Of a DNA stretch of 64,000 nt, positions 36,155 through 45,693 are shown in pieces. The position numbers and the translations under genes are program-made. The DNA is taken from the NCBI GenBank assembly GCA_947625785.1, contig CANQPS010000010.1, positions 47,452-111,451 of the forward strand, written 5' to 3'. The notes below the pieces were generated by a model. It ran no database searches and was not told where the DNA came from. It saw only the letters and a list, made by a program, of their open reading frames with translations. The DNA is from an uncultured Clostridia bacterium (GTDB lineage: Bacteria; Bacillota; Clostridia; Oscillospirales; Acutalibacteraceae). Position 1 is the first letter of the stretch; every line of letters begins with the position of its first letter.

Positions 36155-37396
36155 TTATATATTATCTTTGCTGTTTTTTAAGAGTTTTATAATATCCTTA
36201 AATTTAGGTGCGTTGCCATATAATAATGTACCAAGTCTATAAATAATAGAGGCAAGATAACCTATTAATATTGTTGTTACGAACAATAAAACTATTGAAA
36301 TAGCTATTTCTAAATTTGTGACTGTCCCCATATTTATACGAACATACATTGCCATAGGTGACGATACCGGTAAGAATGATAATACAACCATTAATGTTGA
36401 TGTAGGATTTTGTGCATTAAATATTACTGCATAACCTACTACCATTAATACCATCATAACAGGTGTTACTACAACATTTATATCTTCTGTTCTGCTTACT
36501 AATGAACCTAATGCCCCAAATAAAAAAGAATATATTAAAAATCCCATTATGAAGAAAACAAACAGTAATATCCAAGAACTTATATTTATACTGAATATTG
36601 ATTGTACTAACTGATTATCTTTGAAATAATCATAGTTAAGTTTATAACCTACAATTAAACAAATTCCCACTAATGCTATTTGAATAATACAAGATGTCAT
36701 TGCTGCAAATATTTTAGCAAACATCATATTTTTAGGCGATGCACTTGTAATAAGCATCTCCATAGCTCGTGAACTTTTTTCTGATGCAACTTTTGAAGCT
36801 ATAACCGAACCATACATCATTACACACATCATTATTAAAAGCGATAGTATATAAGCTGAAAAATAATTATCTCCGACATTGACATTTAATGATACGGTTT
36901 CACATTCAACAGGAGCTGAACTTACTATTAAAGCATCAGCTTCTGATAATCCCATTGCCATCAATGTTTCTGTTCGATATTTTGTTTTAATAAGTTCTGT
37001 GATTATAAGTGAATTTTCATCATAAATTGATAAATCTTTTACTATGTATTTAAAATTTGTATCTGATGTAATGAGTACTGCACAATCGTATGTTTCGTCA
37101 TTAATGCATTTATTTATTTCTTCCTCTGATAAATCTTTAAATGTTATATCATAATCTGATAAAGCTAATTTAAAACTTTCTTTTATAGTATTTGGTGTTT
37201 TATCAGAAAATCCACTTATAATCATTGTGGATTTTTCGCCTTCTGATGTGCCGCCTGATTTAAACATATCTATAATCCTTGGTATAGATAATCCTACTAT
37301 TGCAGCTAAGCAAAATATAATCGTAATTGCAATAAATGCTTTTTCTTTAACAAGGTTTTTTAGTTCAAATTTAAATATCGTTAGAAATTGTTTCAT
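36155..37396 (-). CDS. ABC-2 type permease, NatB-like
   Basis: A 413-residue membrane protein with one N-terminal segment (~residues 22-42), a long external loop (~45-175) and five or six C-terminal segments, the layout of NatB and other ABC-2 exporters. The family stretch ASEKSSRAMEMLITSASPKNMMFAKI is visible near residue 205. ATG 37396 follows GGAGG by nine bases and lies 26 bp inside the end of the ATPase gene, so translation is coupled. NatAB exports sodium; the substrate here is not proven. Confidence 0.85.
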   Translation of the reverse strand: MKQFLTIFKFELKNLVKEKAFIAITIIFCLAAIVGLSIPRIIDMFKSGGTSEGEKSTMIISGFSDKTPNTIKESFKLALSDYDITFKDLSEEEINKCINDETYDCAVLITSDTNFKYIVKDLSIYDENSLIITELIKTKYRTETLMAMGLSEADALIVSSAPVECETVSLNVNVGDNYFSAYILSLLIMMCVMMYGSVIASKVASEKSSRAMEMLITSASPKNMMFAKIFAAMTSCIIQIALVGICLIVGYKLNYDYFKDNQLVQSIFSINISSWILLFVFFIMGFLIYSFLFGALGSLVSRTEDINVVVTPVMMVLMVVGYAVIFNAQNPTSTLMVVLSFLPVSSPMAMYVRINMGTVTNLEIAISIVLLFVTTILIGYLASIIYRLGTLLYGNAPKFKDIIKLLKNSKDNI

Positions 37397-38306
37397 ATTT
37401 TTTATCCTCCGTATATTCAACGAAAATATCGTTTAAAGTTGGTTCCCATACGCTGAAATTATCAATATCAATTTTAGCCTTAGAAATATCATTCATTAAA
37501 TTAGTTTTATAATCGGCGTTTGAAAGCTGTACAGAGATATTATCTCTATTCAGTGAAATTTCTTTTATATAATCTGTTTTTATAGATGATATTGCATTAT
37601 ATGTTTTATTTAAATCATAAGAACGAATTAATATTTTGCTTCTATCGTAACGGTGCTTGATTTCCTTAATATTGCCGGATATTGATATTTTACCGTTATT
37701 TAGGATACATATATCGTCACAAAACTCCTCTATATAATTCATCTGATGGCTGGAAAATAATACAATTTTACCTTTTGATATAACTTCTCTTATAGCATTT
37801 TTTAATATTTCAGCATTTACAGGGTCTAATCCTGAAAATGGCTCATCAAGTATTAATATATCCGGATTGGAACATATCGAACAAATAAGTTGTATTTTTT
37901 GTTGATTACCCTTGCTAAGTGTTTGGAGTTTTTTATCCTTATATTCTGTCATAGACATTTTATCGAGCCAATAAAGTATACTTTCCGTTGCCTCTTTTCT
38001 GCTCATATCTTTTAATTCACAATAATATAAAAGTTGCTCCATCACTTTTTCCTTAGGATACATACCTCTTTCTTCGGGTAAATATCCTAACCTAATGCTT
38101 TTTCTATCAATAGGCTTGCCATCCAATAAAACTGTACCTGATGTGCTGTTAAAAACTCCTGTTATTATTCTGATAGTTGTAGTTTTACCTGCACCATTTC
38201 TGCCTAAAATACCATACGCTCTACCGCTCTCGGCTGAAAATGATATGCCTTTAAGAACTTTTTTTTCGCCGAAGTTTTTGTATATGTTTTCTAATTCAAG
38301 TATCAA
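37371..38306 (-). CDS. ABC transporter ATP-binding protein, NatA-like
   Basis: A 311-residue ATPase with Walker A GRNGAGKTTT (~36-45), Q-loop region GYLPEERGM, signature LSKGNQQKIQL and Walker B ILILDEPFSGLDP. The signature LSKGN and the ~90-residue C-terminal extension place it with NatA-type exporters. It starts TTG 38306 with AAGGAAG upstream. It is the partner of the overlapping permease. Confidence 0.9.
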   Translation of the reverse strand: MILELENIYKNFGEKKVLKGISFSAESGRAYGILGRNGAGKTTTIRIITGVFNSTSGTVLLDGKPIDRKSIRLGYLPEERGMYPKEKVMEQLLYYCELKDMSRKEATESILYWLDKMSMTEYKDKKLQTLSKGNQQKIQLICSICSNPDILILDEPFSGLDPVNAEILKNAIREVISKGKIVLFSSHQMNYIEEFCDDICILNNGKISISGNIKEIKHRYDRSKILIRSYDLNKTYNAISSIKTDYIKEISLNRDNISVQLSNADYKTNLMNDISKAKIDIDNFSVWEPTLNDIFVEYTEDKKYETISNDI

Positions 38307-38438
38307 AAAAATTCACTTCTTCCTTTTAAAATTGTGTATTCTACCGCTATAATAATATCATAAATATAGTTCATTGTAAAGTTACAAAATTATAAACTAA
38401 ACGACAATAAATTTTATCTTTATATTATTGTGTTGTTC

Positions 38439-38468
38439 TTGACAGGAATAACTATTGCGTGATAAAAT
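38439..38468 (+). promoter_or_regulatory. Promoter for the alcohol dehydrogenase gene
   Basis: TTGACA at 38439-38444, 18 bases, TAAAAT at 38463-38468. Confidence 0.6.
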
Positions 38469-38547
38469 GGATTTATTAGAATTAATTGATAAAATATATA
38501 CAAAAATTAAAATATTTTTGTATAATAATATATGGAGGTAACGAACT

Positions 38548-39714
38548 ATGTTAGGAAGTTTTAGCTACAAAAATCCCACAACACTTTATTTTGGAGAAGA
38601 CTCTCTTAATTATTTAAGCAGTGAATTATCTAAATACGGTAAAAATATTCAGCTTGTTTATGGTGGTGGTTCAATCAAGAAAAATGGTATATATGATAAG
38701 GTAGTTGCTATCCTAAAAGCAAATAATAAAGAAATTTTTGAAGATGCAGGAGTAATGCCAAATCCAACTGTAAAAAAGTTAAATGAGGGTATTCGTATTG
38801 CAAGAGAAAATAATATAGATTTTATTCTTGCGGTTGGCGGAGGCTCTTGTTGTGATTATGCAAAGGCCGTATCTGTTTCGGTTTATTGCGATGATGACCC
38901 TTGGGAGAAGTATTATATAAGATTTGAAGATGTTGACTGTAAAGTCGTTCCGGTTGGCTGCGTGCTTACTATGGCGGGAACAGGTTCTGAAATGAATGGA
39001 GGAGCAGTTATTACGAACAGTGAAAGCAAATTAAAAATTGGTCACGTATTTGGTGATAATGTTATGCCTAAATTTGCTATTCTTAACCCTGAATTTACAT
39101 TTACCTTGCCGAAAAAGCAAATGGTTGCCGGTATTTATGATATTTTTAATCATATTTGTGAGCAATATTTTTCAGGTGAAGATGATAATACAAGTGACTA
39201 TATAAGCGAGGCTTTAATGAAATCTATTATCCATAGTTCTAAAATAGCTGTTTTAAATCCGGAGGATTATGAGGCTCGTTCAAATATTATGTGGACAGCA
39301 ACTTGGGCATTAAATACATTGATTGCAAAGGGAAAAAGTACAGATTGGATGGTTCATATGATTGGACAATCGGTAGGAGCTCATACCAATGCAACGCACG
39401 GTATGACACTCTCCGCAGTTTCTTTGCCTTACTATCGTTATATTATGCCTTATGGTTTACATAAGTTTAAACGATTTGCCATTGAAGTTTGGGGAATTAA
39501 TGATGCTAACAAAACTGATGAGCAAATTGCACAGGAAGGATTATCAGCTATGGAATTATGGATGAGAGAACTGGGTCTCACAATGAATATTTCAGAACTT
39601 GGTGTAAATAATGATATGTTAGAAGGAATTGTTGATGGTACAATTATTATGGATGGCGGATATAAAGTTCTTGAACGCAATGAAATTTTAGAGATTTTAA
39701 AATTAAGTTTATAA
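38548..39714 (+). CDS. Iron-containing alcohol dehydrogenase (butanol dehydrogenase-like)
   Basis: A 388-residue group III alcohol dehydrogenase. Motifs: LYFGEDSL start of the family, NAD(P) loop GGGSCCDYAKAVS, GTGSEMNGGAVI, and the metal ligands Asp and His in AGIYDIFNHICEQ with His in HMIGQSVGAHTNATHG. It matches the YqhD/BdhA branch, which reduces aldehydes with NADPH, often butyraldehyde in clostridia. The substrate is inferred. Single-gene unit with a terminator. Confidence 0.9.
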   Translation: MLGSFSYKNPTTLYFGEDSLNYLSSELSKYGKNIQLVYGGGSIKKNGIYDKVVAILKANNKEIFEDAGVMPNPTVKKLNEGIRIARENNIDFILAVGGGSCCDYAKAVSVSVYCDDDPWEKYYIRFEDVDCKVVPVGCVLTMAGTGSEMNGGAVITNSESKLKIGHVFGDNVMPKFAILNPEFTFTLPKKQMVAGIYDIFNHICEQYFSGEDDNTSDYISEALMKSIIHSSKIAVLNPEDYEARSNIMWTATWALNTLIAKGKSTDWMVHMIGQSVGAHTNATHGMTLSAVSLPYYRYIMPYGLHKFKRFAIEVWGINDANKTDEQIAQEGLSAMELWMRELGLTMNISELGVNNDMLEGIVDGTIIMDGGYKVLERNEILEILKLSL

Positions 39715-39720
39715 TATGAA

Positions 39721-39758
39721 AAAAACAGTAGAATGAAAATTTATCATTCTACTGTTTT
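39721..39758. terminator. Bidirectional terminator
   Basis: Fifteen-base stem AAAACAGTAGAATGA with TCATTCTACTGTTTT between convergent genes. Confidence 0.87.
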
Positions 39759-39761
39759 AAT

Positions 39762-40142
39762 TTAACTCATTAATTCATCTGTCAAACGGATAATTTCAGG
39801 GGCTAATTTTTCACGATGTTTCTTAGTAATAGCACTATAAACGGGATATGCGACAATTATACCTATAATGCCTAATATTCCAATAAATATGCCGGGAATA
39901 AACATAGTATCCGGCCAAATCATTGTGCAGCACATACCTGTACCCAAAATTAATGTACTTAAAATTCCTATAATTATTGAAATAATTGTACCGGTTCTTG
40001 TTGTGGCTTTATCAAGCGTATGCAGTTGTTCAAGTTTATCCTCGCTTTGCTTTTTTGGAATATATTTTTCTCTGATACTTCTAATTTCTTTCTGTTGTGC
40101 GGCAGAGTAGGTGTAGTTAAATGTTTCGTTTTTATTATCCAT
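39762..40142 (-). CDS. Small two-segment membrane protein of unknown function
   Basis: A 126-residue protein with a hydrophilic, helix-forming first half (KEIRSIREKYIPKKQSEDKLEQL), then two membrane segments (~50-70 and ~80-103) and a short basic end (TKKHREKLAPEIIRL). Similar proteins occur in gut clostridia; some database entries give them an enzyme name that I cannot support from the sequence. AAAGGAG precedes ATG 40142. Confidence 0.7.
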   Translation of the reverse strand: MDNKNETFNYTYSAAQQKEIRSIREKYIPKKQSEDKLEQLHTLDKATTRTGTIISIIIGILSTLILGTGMCCTMIWPDTMFIPGIFIGILGIIGIIVAYPVYSAITKKHREKLAPEIIRLTDELMS

Positions 40143-40217
40143 TGTTTATGCTCCTTTCAATTTAATGTTATGAGCTTATTATAATCTTGATTTATTTAAG
40201 AAATGCTAATATTATGT

Positions 40218-41135
40218 TTAAGAATTGTTAATTTGCAGATTTTTCAAATTTTTTGTTGCTCTTATTATCATATATATTGCCATAAGAATTACAACAGTAC
40301 AGACGCCACCACCGGTTGTTCCTGTCATAATAATACGAAAATTTTCATCATCACCACCGAATCGTGCTAACATTGCAGTTTCAAGCGATAATATGGAAAC
40401 TATTGCACCTACAAAATTGATAGCTTTTGATGCAGACATAATAGGACTTCCGTGTTTTCTGAACTTTACGATATTTACAACTGCTGTAATTACCGAATAA
40501 AAAGCATACATTGCCATTGCATAAATCAAAATTCCCGGGTAATTAAAACCTTTATTTTGATGTACCATTAGTATTACAATAACGGCAAGAGCTTGATTCA
40601 TTATAAGCAACACTATACCGCAATATTTATAACAACGAAATTCTGTTATTATTTTGTTTTTGCCAGACCTTCTTTTCCCGTTATGAAGCAATAGAAATCG
40701 CATAATCGCAAGTAAAATATAATAGATGGCAATAGAGATAAACCAAAGTGAATGATAATATATTCCCGAAAATATTTTTATTGTTATATAAATTAAATTG
40801 ATAAAAAGACCTTGATAAAGTGAAATTTCCGTACGAAATCGTATATCGTTGAAAAATCGTTCTCCGATTGCAGTTTTGCGTATCTTTTTCATAAGATAAT
40901 GTTCGTTTATGTATTGTTTAACCGATTTTATAAAATTAATAAAATATGGAAATCCTGTTATTGTAATAATCAGTGCATAGGCTGAACTGATATATGACAT
41001 ATATTGGATTATAGGAATTTTAATATCAAAGGCAGCAACAGAAAGAACAAACGCATATCCGAAAACAGACAATAAAACAGTTGGCAAAGGAGGCAGAAAA
41101 AATATTTTTTTAAGAATAAATTTGAATTTATTCAT
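40218..41135 (-). CDS. Polytopic membrane protein coupled to a two-component system, unknown function
   Basis: A 305-residue protein with about eight hydrophobic segments and a cytoplasmic basic loop (YINEHYLMKKIRKTAIGERFF). No family is recognised. Its ATG (site AGGAAG) lies inside the last eight bases of the histidine kinase gene, so it is the third gene of a regulator-kinase-membrane operon. It may be the target or an extra sensor of that system; this is inference. Confidence 0.7.
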   Translation of the reverse strand: MNKFKFILKKIFFLPPLPTVLLSVFGYAFVLSVAAFDIKIPIIQYMSYISSAYALIITITGFPYFINFIKSVKQYINEHYLMKKIRKTAIGERFFNDIRFRTEISLYQGLFINLIYITIKIFSGIYYHSLWFISIAIYYILLAIMRFLLLHNGKRRSGKNKIITEFRCYKYCGIVLLIMNQALAVIVILMVHQNKGFNYPGILIYAMAMYAFYSVITAVVNIVKFRKHGSPIMSASKAINFVGAIVSILSLETAMLARFGGDDENFRIIMTGTTGGGVCTVVILMAIYMIIRATKNLKNLQINNS

Positions 41136-42210
41136 TGTTTTTCTTCCTGAATTTTACTGTAAAAGTGCTGCCTTTGCCGACTTCGCTATTAACGAATATA
41201 TCTCCGCCAATAATGTCAATTATACGCTTAACAAGTGCAAGTCCCAATCCGTTGCCCTGTGTTGCGTGTGAGGTATCACCTTGATAGAATTTATCAAATA
41301 TATGTTTACCTGTTTCTGAAGATATGCCGCAGCCTGTATCGCTTACCTGCACAAAAACAAAATCATTATCCGATTTTAGTGATATGGAAACACTTCCACC
41401 TTGGTCAGTAAATTTCATAGCATTTGAGAATAAATTATTCCACACAAGTGTTAAAAGTTCTATATCAGATTCTATAAAAACTTCTTCCTCAATACTTGTG
41501 TTAATATTTATTTCTTTTTTCTCCCAAGTACTCTCAAAGTTTAAAAGACATTCGCAAAGTTGTTCGCCAAGATTATAGGTTTGTTTTTTAGGATATATTT
41601 GTTGATTTTCCAACTTATTTAATTTTAGAATGTTGGTGATAAGTTCTGAAAGCCTTCTTGAAGCAACTGTAATTGATTTTGCATATTCAATTCTATCTTC
41701 GTCTGTTAGGTTTGACTTTTGTAGTAGTATTCCGTAATTTTGTATAATTGATAAGGGTGTTTTCAATTCATGTGATACATTGGAAATAAAATCCATTCTG
41801 AGTGTTTCCAAACCGCTTAGTTCCTCAGCCATACGATTGAAATAATTAATAATTAACGCAAAACCATTGTCGCTATTAATACCGTATTGCTGTTCGATGC
41901 GTACAGAAAAATCGCCCTTCATAATTTTTTCGGCTGATTTTATAATATTTTTTACGGGGCGTTCCACTGTAATTTTGCGTCTAATTATATCTATCACTGT
42001 AAAAATAAAACTTAAAATAAGAACATTTATAAATGTTAAAATTGCTGCTTGGCGAATATTACTTTTTGTGTAAGTAATATTTATTGAAATACTTAAAATA
42101 TGCAGGAATAACTGAATACAACAAGTAATTATAAATGCCATAAATAGAAAAAAAACTAAATAATCTCTTACAGCTTTAAGTAACTTTTTATATTTATTTA
42201 TTTTTTTCAT
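41128..42210 (-). CDS. Sensor histidine kinase
   Basis: A 360-residue kinase: two membrane segments (~17-40 and ~55-77) with almost no external loop, a HAMP-like linker (ERPVKNIIKSAEKIMKGDFSVRI), HisKA with phospho-acceptor H147 in SNVSHELKTP, and an HATPase domain (N box, DTGCGIS, GNGLGLALVKRI). The very short external part suggests it senses inside the membrane, as in BceS-type kinases. It starts in an ATGA overlap with the response regulator. Confidence 0.93.
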   Translation of the reverse strand: MKKINKYKKLLKAVRDYLVFFLFMAFIITCCIQLFLHILSISINITYTKSNIRQAAILTFINVLILSFIFTVIDIIRRKITVERPVKNIIKSAEKIMKGDFSVRIEQQYGINSDNGFALIINYFNRMAEELSGLETLRMDFISNVSHELKTPLSIIQNYGILLQKSNLTDEDRIEYAKSITVASRRLSELITNILKLNKLENQQIYPKKQTYNLGEQLCECLLNFESTWEKKEININTSIEEEVFIESDIELLTLVWNNLFSNAMKFTDQGGSVSISLKSDNDFVFVQVSDTGCGISSETGKHIFDKFYQGDTSHATQGNGLGLALVKRIIDIIGGDIFVNSEVGKGSTFTVKFRKKNNE

Positions 42211-42878
42211 TTTATCACCGCCTTGTAGCCAAGTCCGTGTACTGTTACTATTTCAAATTCCGAACACTCTGAGAATTTATCCCTTAATTTTGTAATATAA
42301 ACATCAACTGCTCTTGGTGCGGTATTTGTTTCTATATCCCAAAATTCGTCCATAAGCTGTGTACGGGTAAAAGTTTTTTTAGGGTATGATAATAATTTAT
42401 AGATTATATTAAACTCTCTTACTGTTAAAGTTATATCTTTGTTGTCATATAGTGCGGTGCGTTCGTTAGCGTCAAGAACTAATTTACCTATTTCAAGTCG
42501 ATGGCTGCTTGCGATTTTTGCACGGCGTAAAATCGCACCTATACGCAGTAATAGTTCATCGAGGTCTATCGGTTTTACCATATAATCATCAATTCCTATG
42601 CGATAGCCACGCTGCTTTGAAGAAAAATCACTTTTGGCTGTCATAAATAAGATTGGTATATTTTCATCGAGATTCCTTACGGTTTTGGCAAATTCATATC
42701 CATCTATATTTGGCATCATAATATCTGATAAAATTAAATCGAATTTATTATTATACATTGTATTGTAGGCATCATTGGCATTTAAACACCCGATAGTTTC
42801 ATATCCGTTTTGATTAAGAAAAAAACAAACTGTATGATTTAAGTCTTTATCATCTTCTACAACTAATATTTTGAACAT
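42207..42878 (-). CDS. OmpR/PhoB family response regulator
   Basis: A 223-residue regulator. The receiver domain has the acidic pair (VVEDDKD), phospho-acceptor D52 (LILSDIMMPNIDG), the conserved Thr/Ser position (LFMTAKS) and Lys in VKPID. The C-terminal winged helix (LTVREFNIIYKLLSYP ... RAVDVYITKLRDKF) binds DNA. ATG 42878 follows GAGGTG by six bases. First gene of the operon with the kinase and the membrane protein. Confidence 0.93.
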   Translation of the reverse strand: MFKILVVEDDKDLNHTVCFFLNQNGYETIGCLNANDAYNTMYNNKFDLILSDIMMPNIDGYEFAKTVRNLDENIPILFMTAKSDFSSKQRGYRIGIDDYMVKPIDLDELLLRIGAILRRAKIASSHRLEIGKLVLDANERTALYDNKDITLTVREFNIIYKLLSYPKKTFTRTQLMDEFWDIETNTAPRAVDVYITKLRDKFSECSEFEIVTVHGLGYKAVIK

Positions 42879-43050
42879 ATTATACACCTCGGCTTCTAAT
42901 TCTATTTTTAAGATTATAACATATAAATGTTAAAATTTTGTTTGTGTTTCAGGAATTTTAAAAGAAAACTGATTTTTATGTGATAAGTTGTATATTTGTT
43001 GCTGTAATAATCAATTTATGATATAATATTTAAGATTAGTTTAGAAAGGA

Positions 43051-44664
43051 ATGATTAATATAATTACAGTTTCTAATGTTAGTGTAAATTTTAGTGGTAC
43101 AAATCTGTTTTCAGATGTAAATCTTAAATTTACACCGGGTAATTGTTATGGAATTATAGGTGCTAATGGTGCGGGTAAATCAACTTTTTTAAAGATATTA
43201 TCCGGTGAACTTGATTCTACGACAGGTGAGGTTATAATTCCGGAAAATACAAGAATGTCCGTATTAAAGCAAGACCATTTTGCTTATGATAAATTTACGG
43301 TTCTTGACACAATAATTATGGGTAATAAAAAACTTTACGATATAATGAAAGAAAAAGACGAATTATATGCCAAAGAGGATTTCTCAGAGCAAGATGGAAT
43401 AAGAGCTTCTGAATTGGAATCTCTTTTTGTGGAAATGGACGGTTGGGAAGCCGAAACTAATGCTGATAAACTTATACAGGGTCTTGGCTTGCCGGAAGAA
43501 ATATTATATTCCCAAATGAGCAGTTTAACAGGTAATGAAAAAGTAAAAGTTTTGCTTGCACAGGCTTTATTCGGAAATCCTGAAATAATTTTGCTTGATG
43601 AGCCAACTAACAATTTAGATATTATGGCTATAAGTTGGCTTGAAGATTTTTTGCTTGATTATGTTGGTACGGTCATTGTTGTATCTCACGACAGACATTT
43701 CTTGAATACCGTTTGTACACATATAGTCGATATTGATTATACCAAAATTAAAATGTATGTTGGTAATTATGAATTTTGGTATGATTCAAGCCAACTTATC
43801 CAGCAAATGGTAAAACAGCAAAATAAAAAGGCAGAAGAAAAAATTAAGGAATTACAAAACTTTATTGCCCGATTTTCTGCCAATAAATCAAAATCTAAAC
43901 AAGCAACATCAAGAAGAAAATTGCTCGAAAAATTGACTGTTGAGGAGTTACCTGCATCAAGCAGAAGATATCCGTATGTAGGTTTTACAATGGACAGAGA
44001 ACCGGGAAAAGAAATTCTATCGGTTGAGGGCTTATCCAAAACGGTTGATGGCGTTAAAGTTCTCGATAATGTTTCGTTTAGAGTAGAAAAAGGAAATAAA
44101 ATTGCGTTTATAAGTGATAATGAAATTGCAGTTACTACACTATTTGAAATACTTATGGGTAATATGGAGGCGGACGAAGGTACTTTTAAGTGGGGAATAA
44201 GTACAACTCAATCATACTTCCCGAAAGATAATACGAAATTTTTTGAAGACTGTAATTTAAGTATATTGGAATGGCTGCGACAGTACGCTAAGGGTAATGA
44301 GCAAACAGAAACATATTTAAGAGGATTTTTAGGCAGAATGTTATTTTCAGGAGAAGATGTATTTAAGCCTGTAAATGTTCTGTCAGGCGGCGAAAAAGTT
44401 CGCTGTATGTTGTCGAGAATGATGATGTTTGGTTCTAATGTTGTTGTATTGGACCAACCAACTAATCATCTGGATTTGGAATCAATAACTGCTGTTAATA
44501 AGGGATTGTCAAATTTTGGCGGGATTGTTTTGTTTACATCTCACGACCACGAATTCAATTCAACTGTCGCAAATAGAATTATTGAGATAAGGAAAAACGG
44601 AATAAAAGATATTACTTATAATTATGACCAATATATTGAAGAAAATAAACTTATAAGAAATTAA
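43051..44664 (+). CDS. ABC-F family ATPase (YkpA/YbiT-like) with one degenerate nucleotide site
   Basis: A 537-residue soluble protein with two ABC domains and the linker of ABC-F translation factors. Domain 1 has Walker A GANGAGKST (37-45) and Walker B LLDEPTNNLD, but its signature is LTGNEK. Domain 2 has the proper signature LSGGEKVR, but its Walker A is replaced by SDNEIAVT (~355-362) and its catalytic Glu is Gln (VVLDQPTNHLD). So one composite site is intact and one is not. The annotated ATG has AAAGGA directly against it; family proteins open MITVSNV, which would correspond to AUA at 43060, nine bases from that site. Confidence 0.9.
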   Translation: MINIITVSNVSVNFSGTNLFSDVNLKFTPGNCYGIIGANGAGKSTFLKILSGELDSTTGEVIIPENTRMSVLKQDHFAYDKFTVLDTIIMGNKKLYDIMKEKDELYAKEDFSEQDGIRASELESLFVEMDGWEAETNADKLIQGLGLPEEILYSQMSSLTGNEKVKVLLAQALFGNPEIILLDEPTNNLDIMAISWLEDFLLDYVGTVIVVSHDRHFLNTVCTHIVDIDYTKIKMYVGNYEFWYDSSQLIQQMVKQQNKKAEEKIKELQNFIARFSANKSKSKQATSRRKLLEKLTVEELPASSRRYPYVGFTMDREPGKEILSVEGLSKTVDGVKVLDNVSFRVEKGNKIAFISDNEIAVTTLFEILMGNMEADEGTFKWGISTTQSYFPKDNTKFFEDCNLSILEWLRQYAKGNEQTETYLRGFLGRMLFSGEDVFKPVNVLSGGEKVRCMLSRMMMFGSNVVVLDQPTNHLDLESITAVNKGLSNFGGIVLFTSHDHEFNSTVANRIIEIRKNGIKDITYNYDQYIEENKLIRN

Positions 44665-44672
44665 GTTTATAA

Positions 44673-44709
44673 GGGCGAACTAATTAATTTGTAAAATTAA
44701 TTGTCGCCC
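44673..44709 (+). terminator. Hairpin after the ABC-F gene
   Basis: Stem GGGCGA-AATTAATT with AATTAATT-TCGCCC; the T run is poor, so termination may be partial. Confidence 0.4.
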
Positions 44710-44737
44710 ATAATTGTATAAAAAAGAGGTGCTTTGT

Positions 44738-45685
44738 TTGAAAATAGTTTTTACTGACAGTGCAACTGTCACATCAGGTGAAATATCACTTGATATTTTA
44801 AATCAATTTGGAGATGTTGAAATATACGATTTAACAAAAACCGAACAGGTGGCTGACAGAATAAAAAATGCTGATATAGTATTGTGCAATAAAACTCCAA
44901 TGACTGCTGAAAATATGTCCAATGCTAAAAATTTGAAATATATAGGAATTTTTGCAACCGGATATAACAATATAGATTTAAATTATACCAATAGTCATAA
45001 TATAACGGTTTGTAATGCAGGTGAATATTCAACCAAGGCTGTTGCCCAGCTTGTATTTTCGTATATGTTAGACAACTACAATAAAATAAGTCAGTATCGT
45101 GATTTCGTAAATGGCGGCGGTTGGAAGAATGCAAAGGTTTTTTCTGTATTTCCTATTGATACAAAGGAATTATATAATAAAACAATAGGAATTGTAGGTT
45201 TTGGCAGTATAGGCAGTGAAGTTGCTAAAATAGCCAATGCTTTTGGTATGAAAGTGCTTGCATATAACAGAAGTAATAAATCCTGTTTGGGTGTCGAGTT
45301 TACAAGTATTGAGTATTTGGTTGCAAATAGTGATTTCATAACAGTACATTGTCCGTTAAATAATCAATCATATAAAATGTTTAACAGTAATTTATTTAGT
45401 AAGTTTAAAAAGGGAGCTTTTTTTATTAATACATCACGAGGTGGTGTTGTTGATGAGTATGCTCTGCTTGAAGCCCTGCAAAACGGTACTTTATCGGGTG
45501 CAGCCATTGATGTTTTAGATAAGGAACCTATGGAGAAAGACTGTATTTTATATAATGTACCTAATCTTACAATAACATCACATATAGGCTGGGCATCTTT
45601 GGAAACAAGGCAAAGATTACTTGATATAGTTGTTGATAATTTAAGGTCATTTTTGGAAGGCAGACCTAAAAATATAATAAAGTGA
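44738..45685 (+). CDS. D-isomer specific 2-hydroxyacid dehydrogenase
   Basis: A 315-residue NAD-dependent dehydrogenase. The nucleotide motif GIVGFGSIGSEVA lies near residue 148, followed by the catalytic Arg in INTSRGGVVDE, Glu in KEPMEKD and His in TSHIGWAS. It is closest to glycerate/hydroxypyruvate-type enzymes; the substrate is not fixed. TTG at 44738 is chosen, eight bases after AGAGGTG; the longer frame starts before that site. The lipoprotein gene starts just after its end. Confidence 0.88.
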   Translation: MKIVFTDSATVTSGEISLDILNQFGDVEIYDLTKTEQVADRIKNADIVLCNKTPMTAENMSNAKNLKYIGIFATGYNNIDLNYTNSHNITVCNAGEYSTKAVAQLVFSYMLDNYNKISQYRDFVNGGGWKNAKVFSVFPIDTKELYNKTIGIVGFGSIGSEVAKIANAFGMKVLAYNRSNKSCLGVEFTSIEYLVANSDFITVHCPLNNQSYKMFNSNLFSKFKKGAFFINTSRGGVVDEYALLEALQNGTLSGAAIDVLDKEPMEKDCILYNVPNLTITSHIGWASLETRQRLLDIVVDNLRSFLEGRPKNIIK

Positions 45686-45693
45686 GGGGTTTT

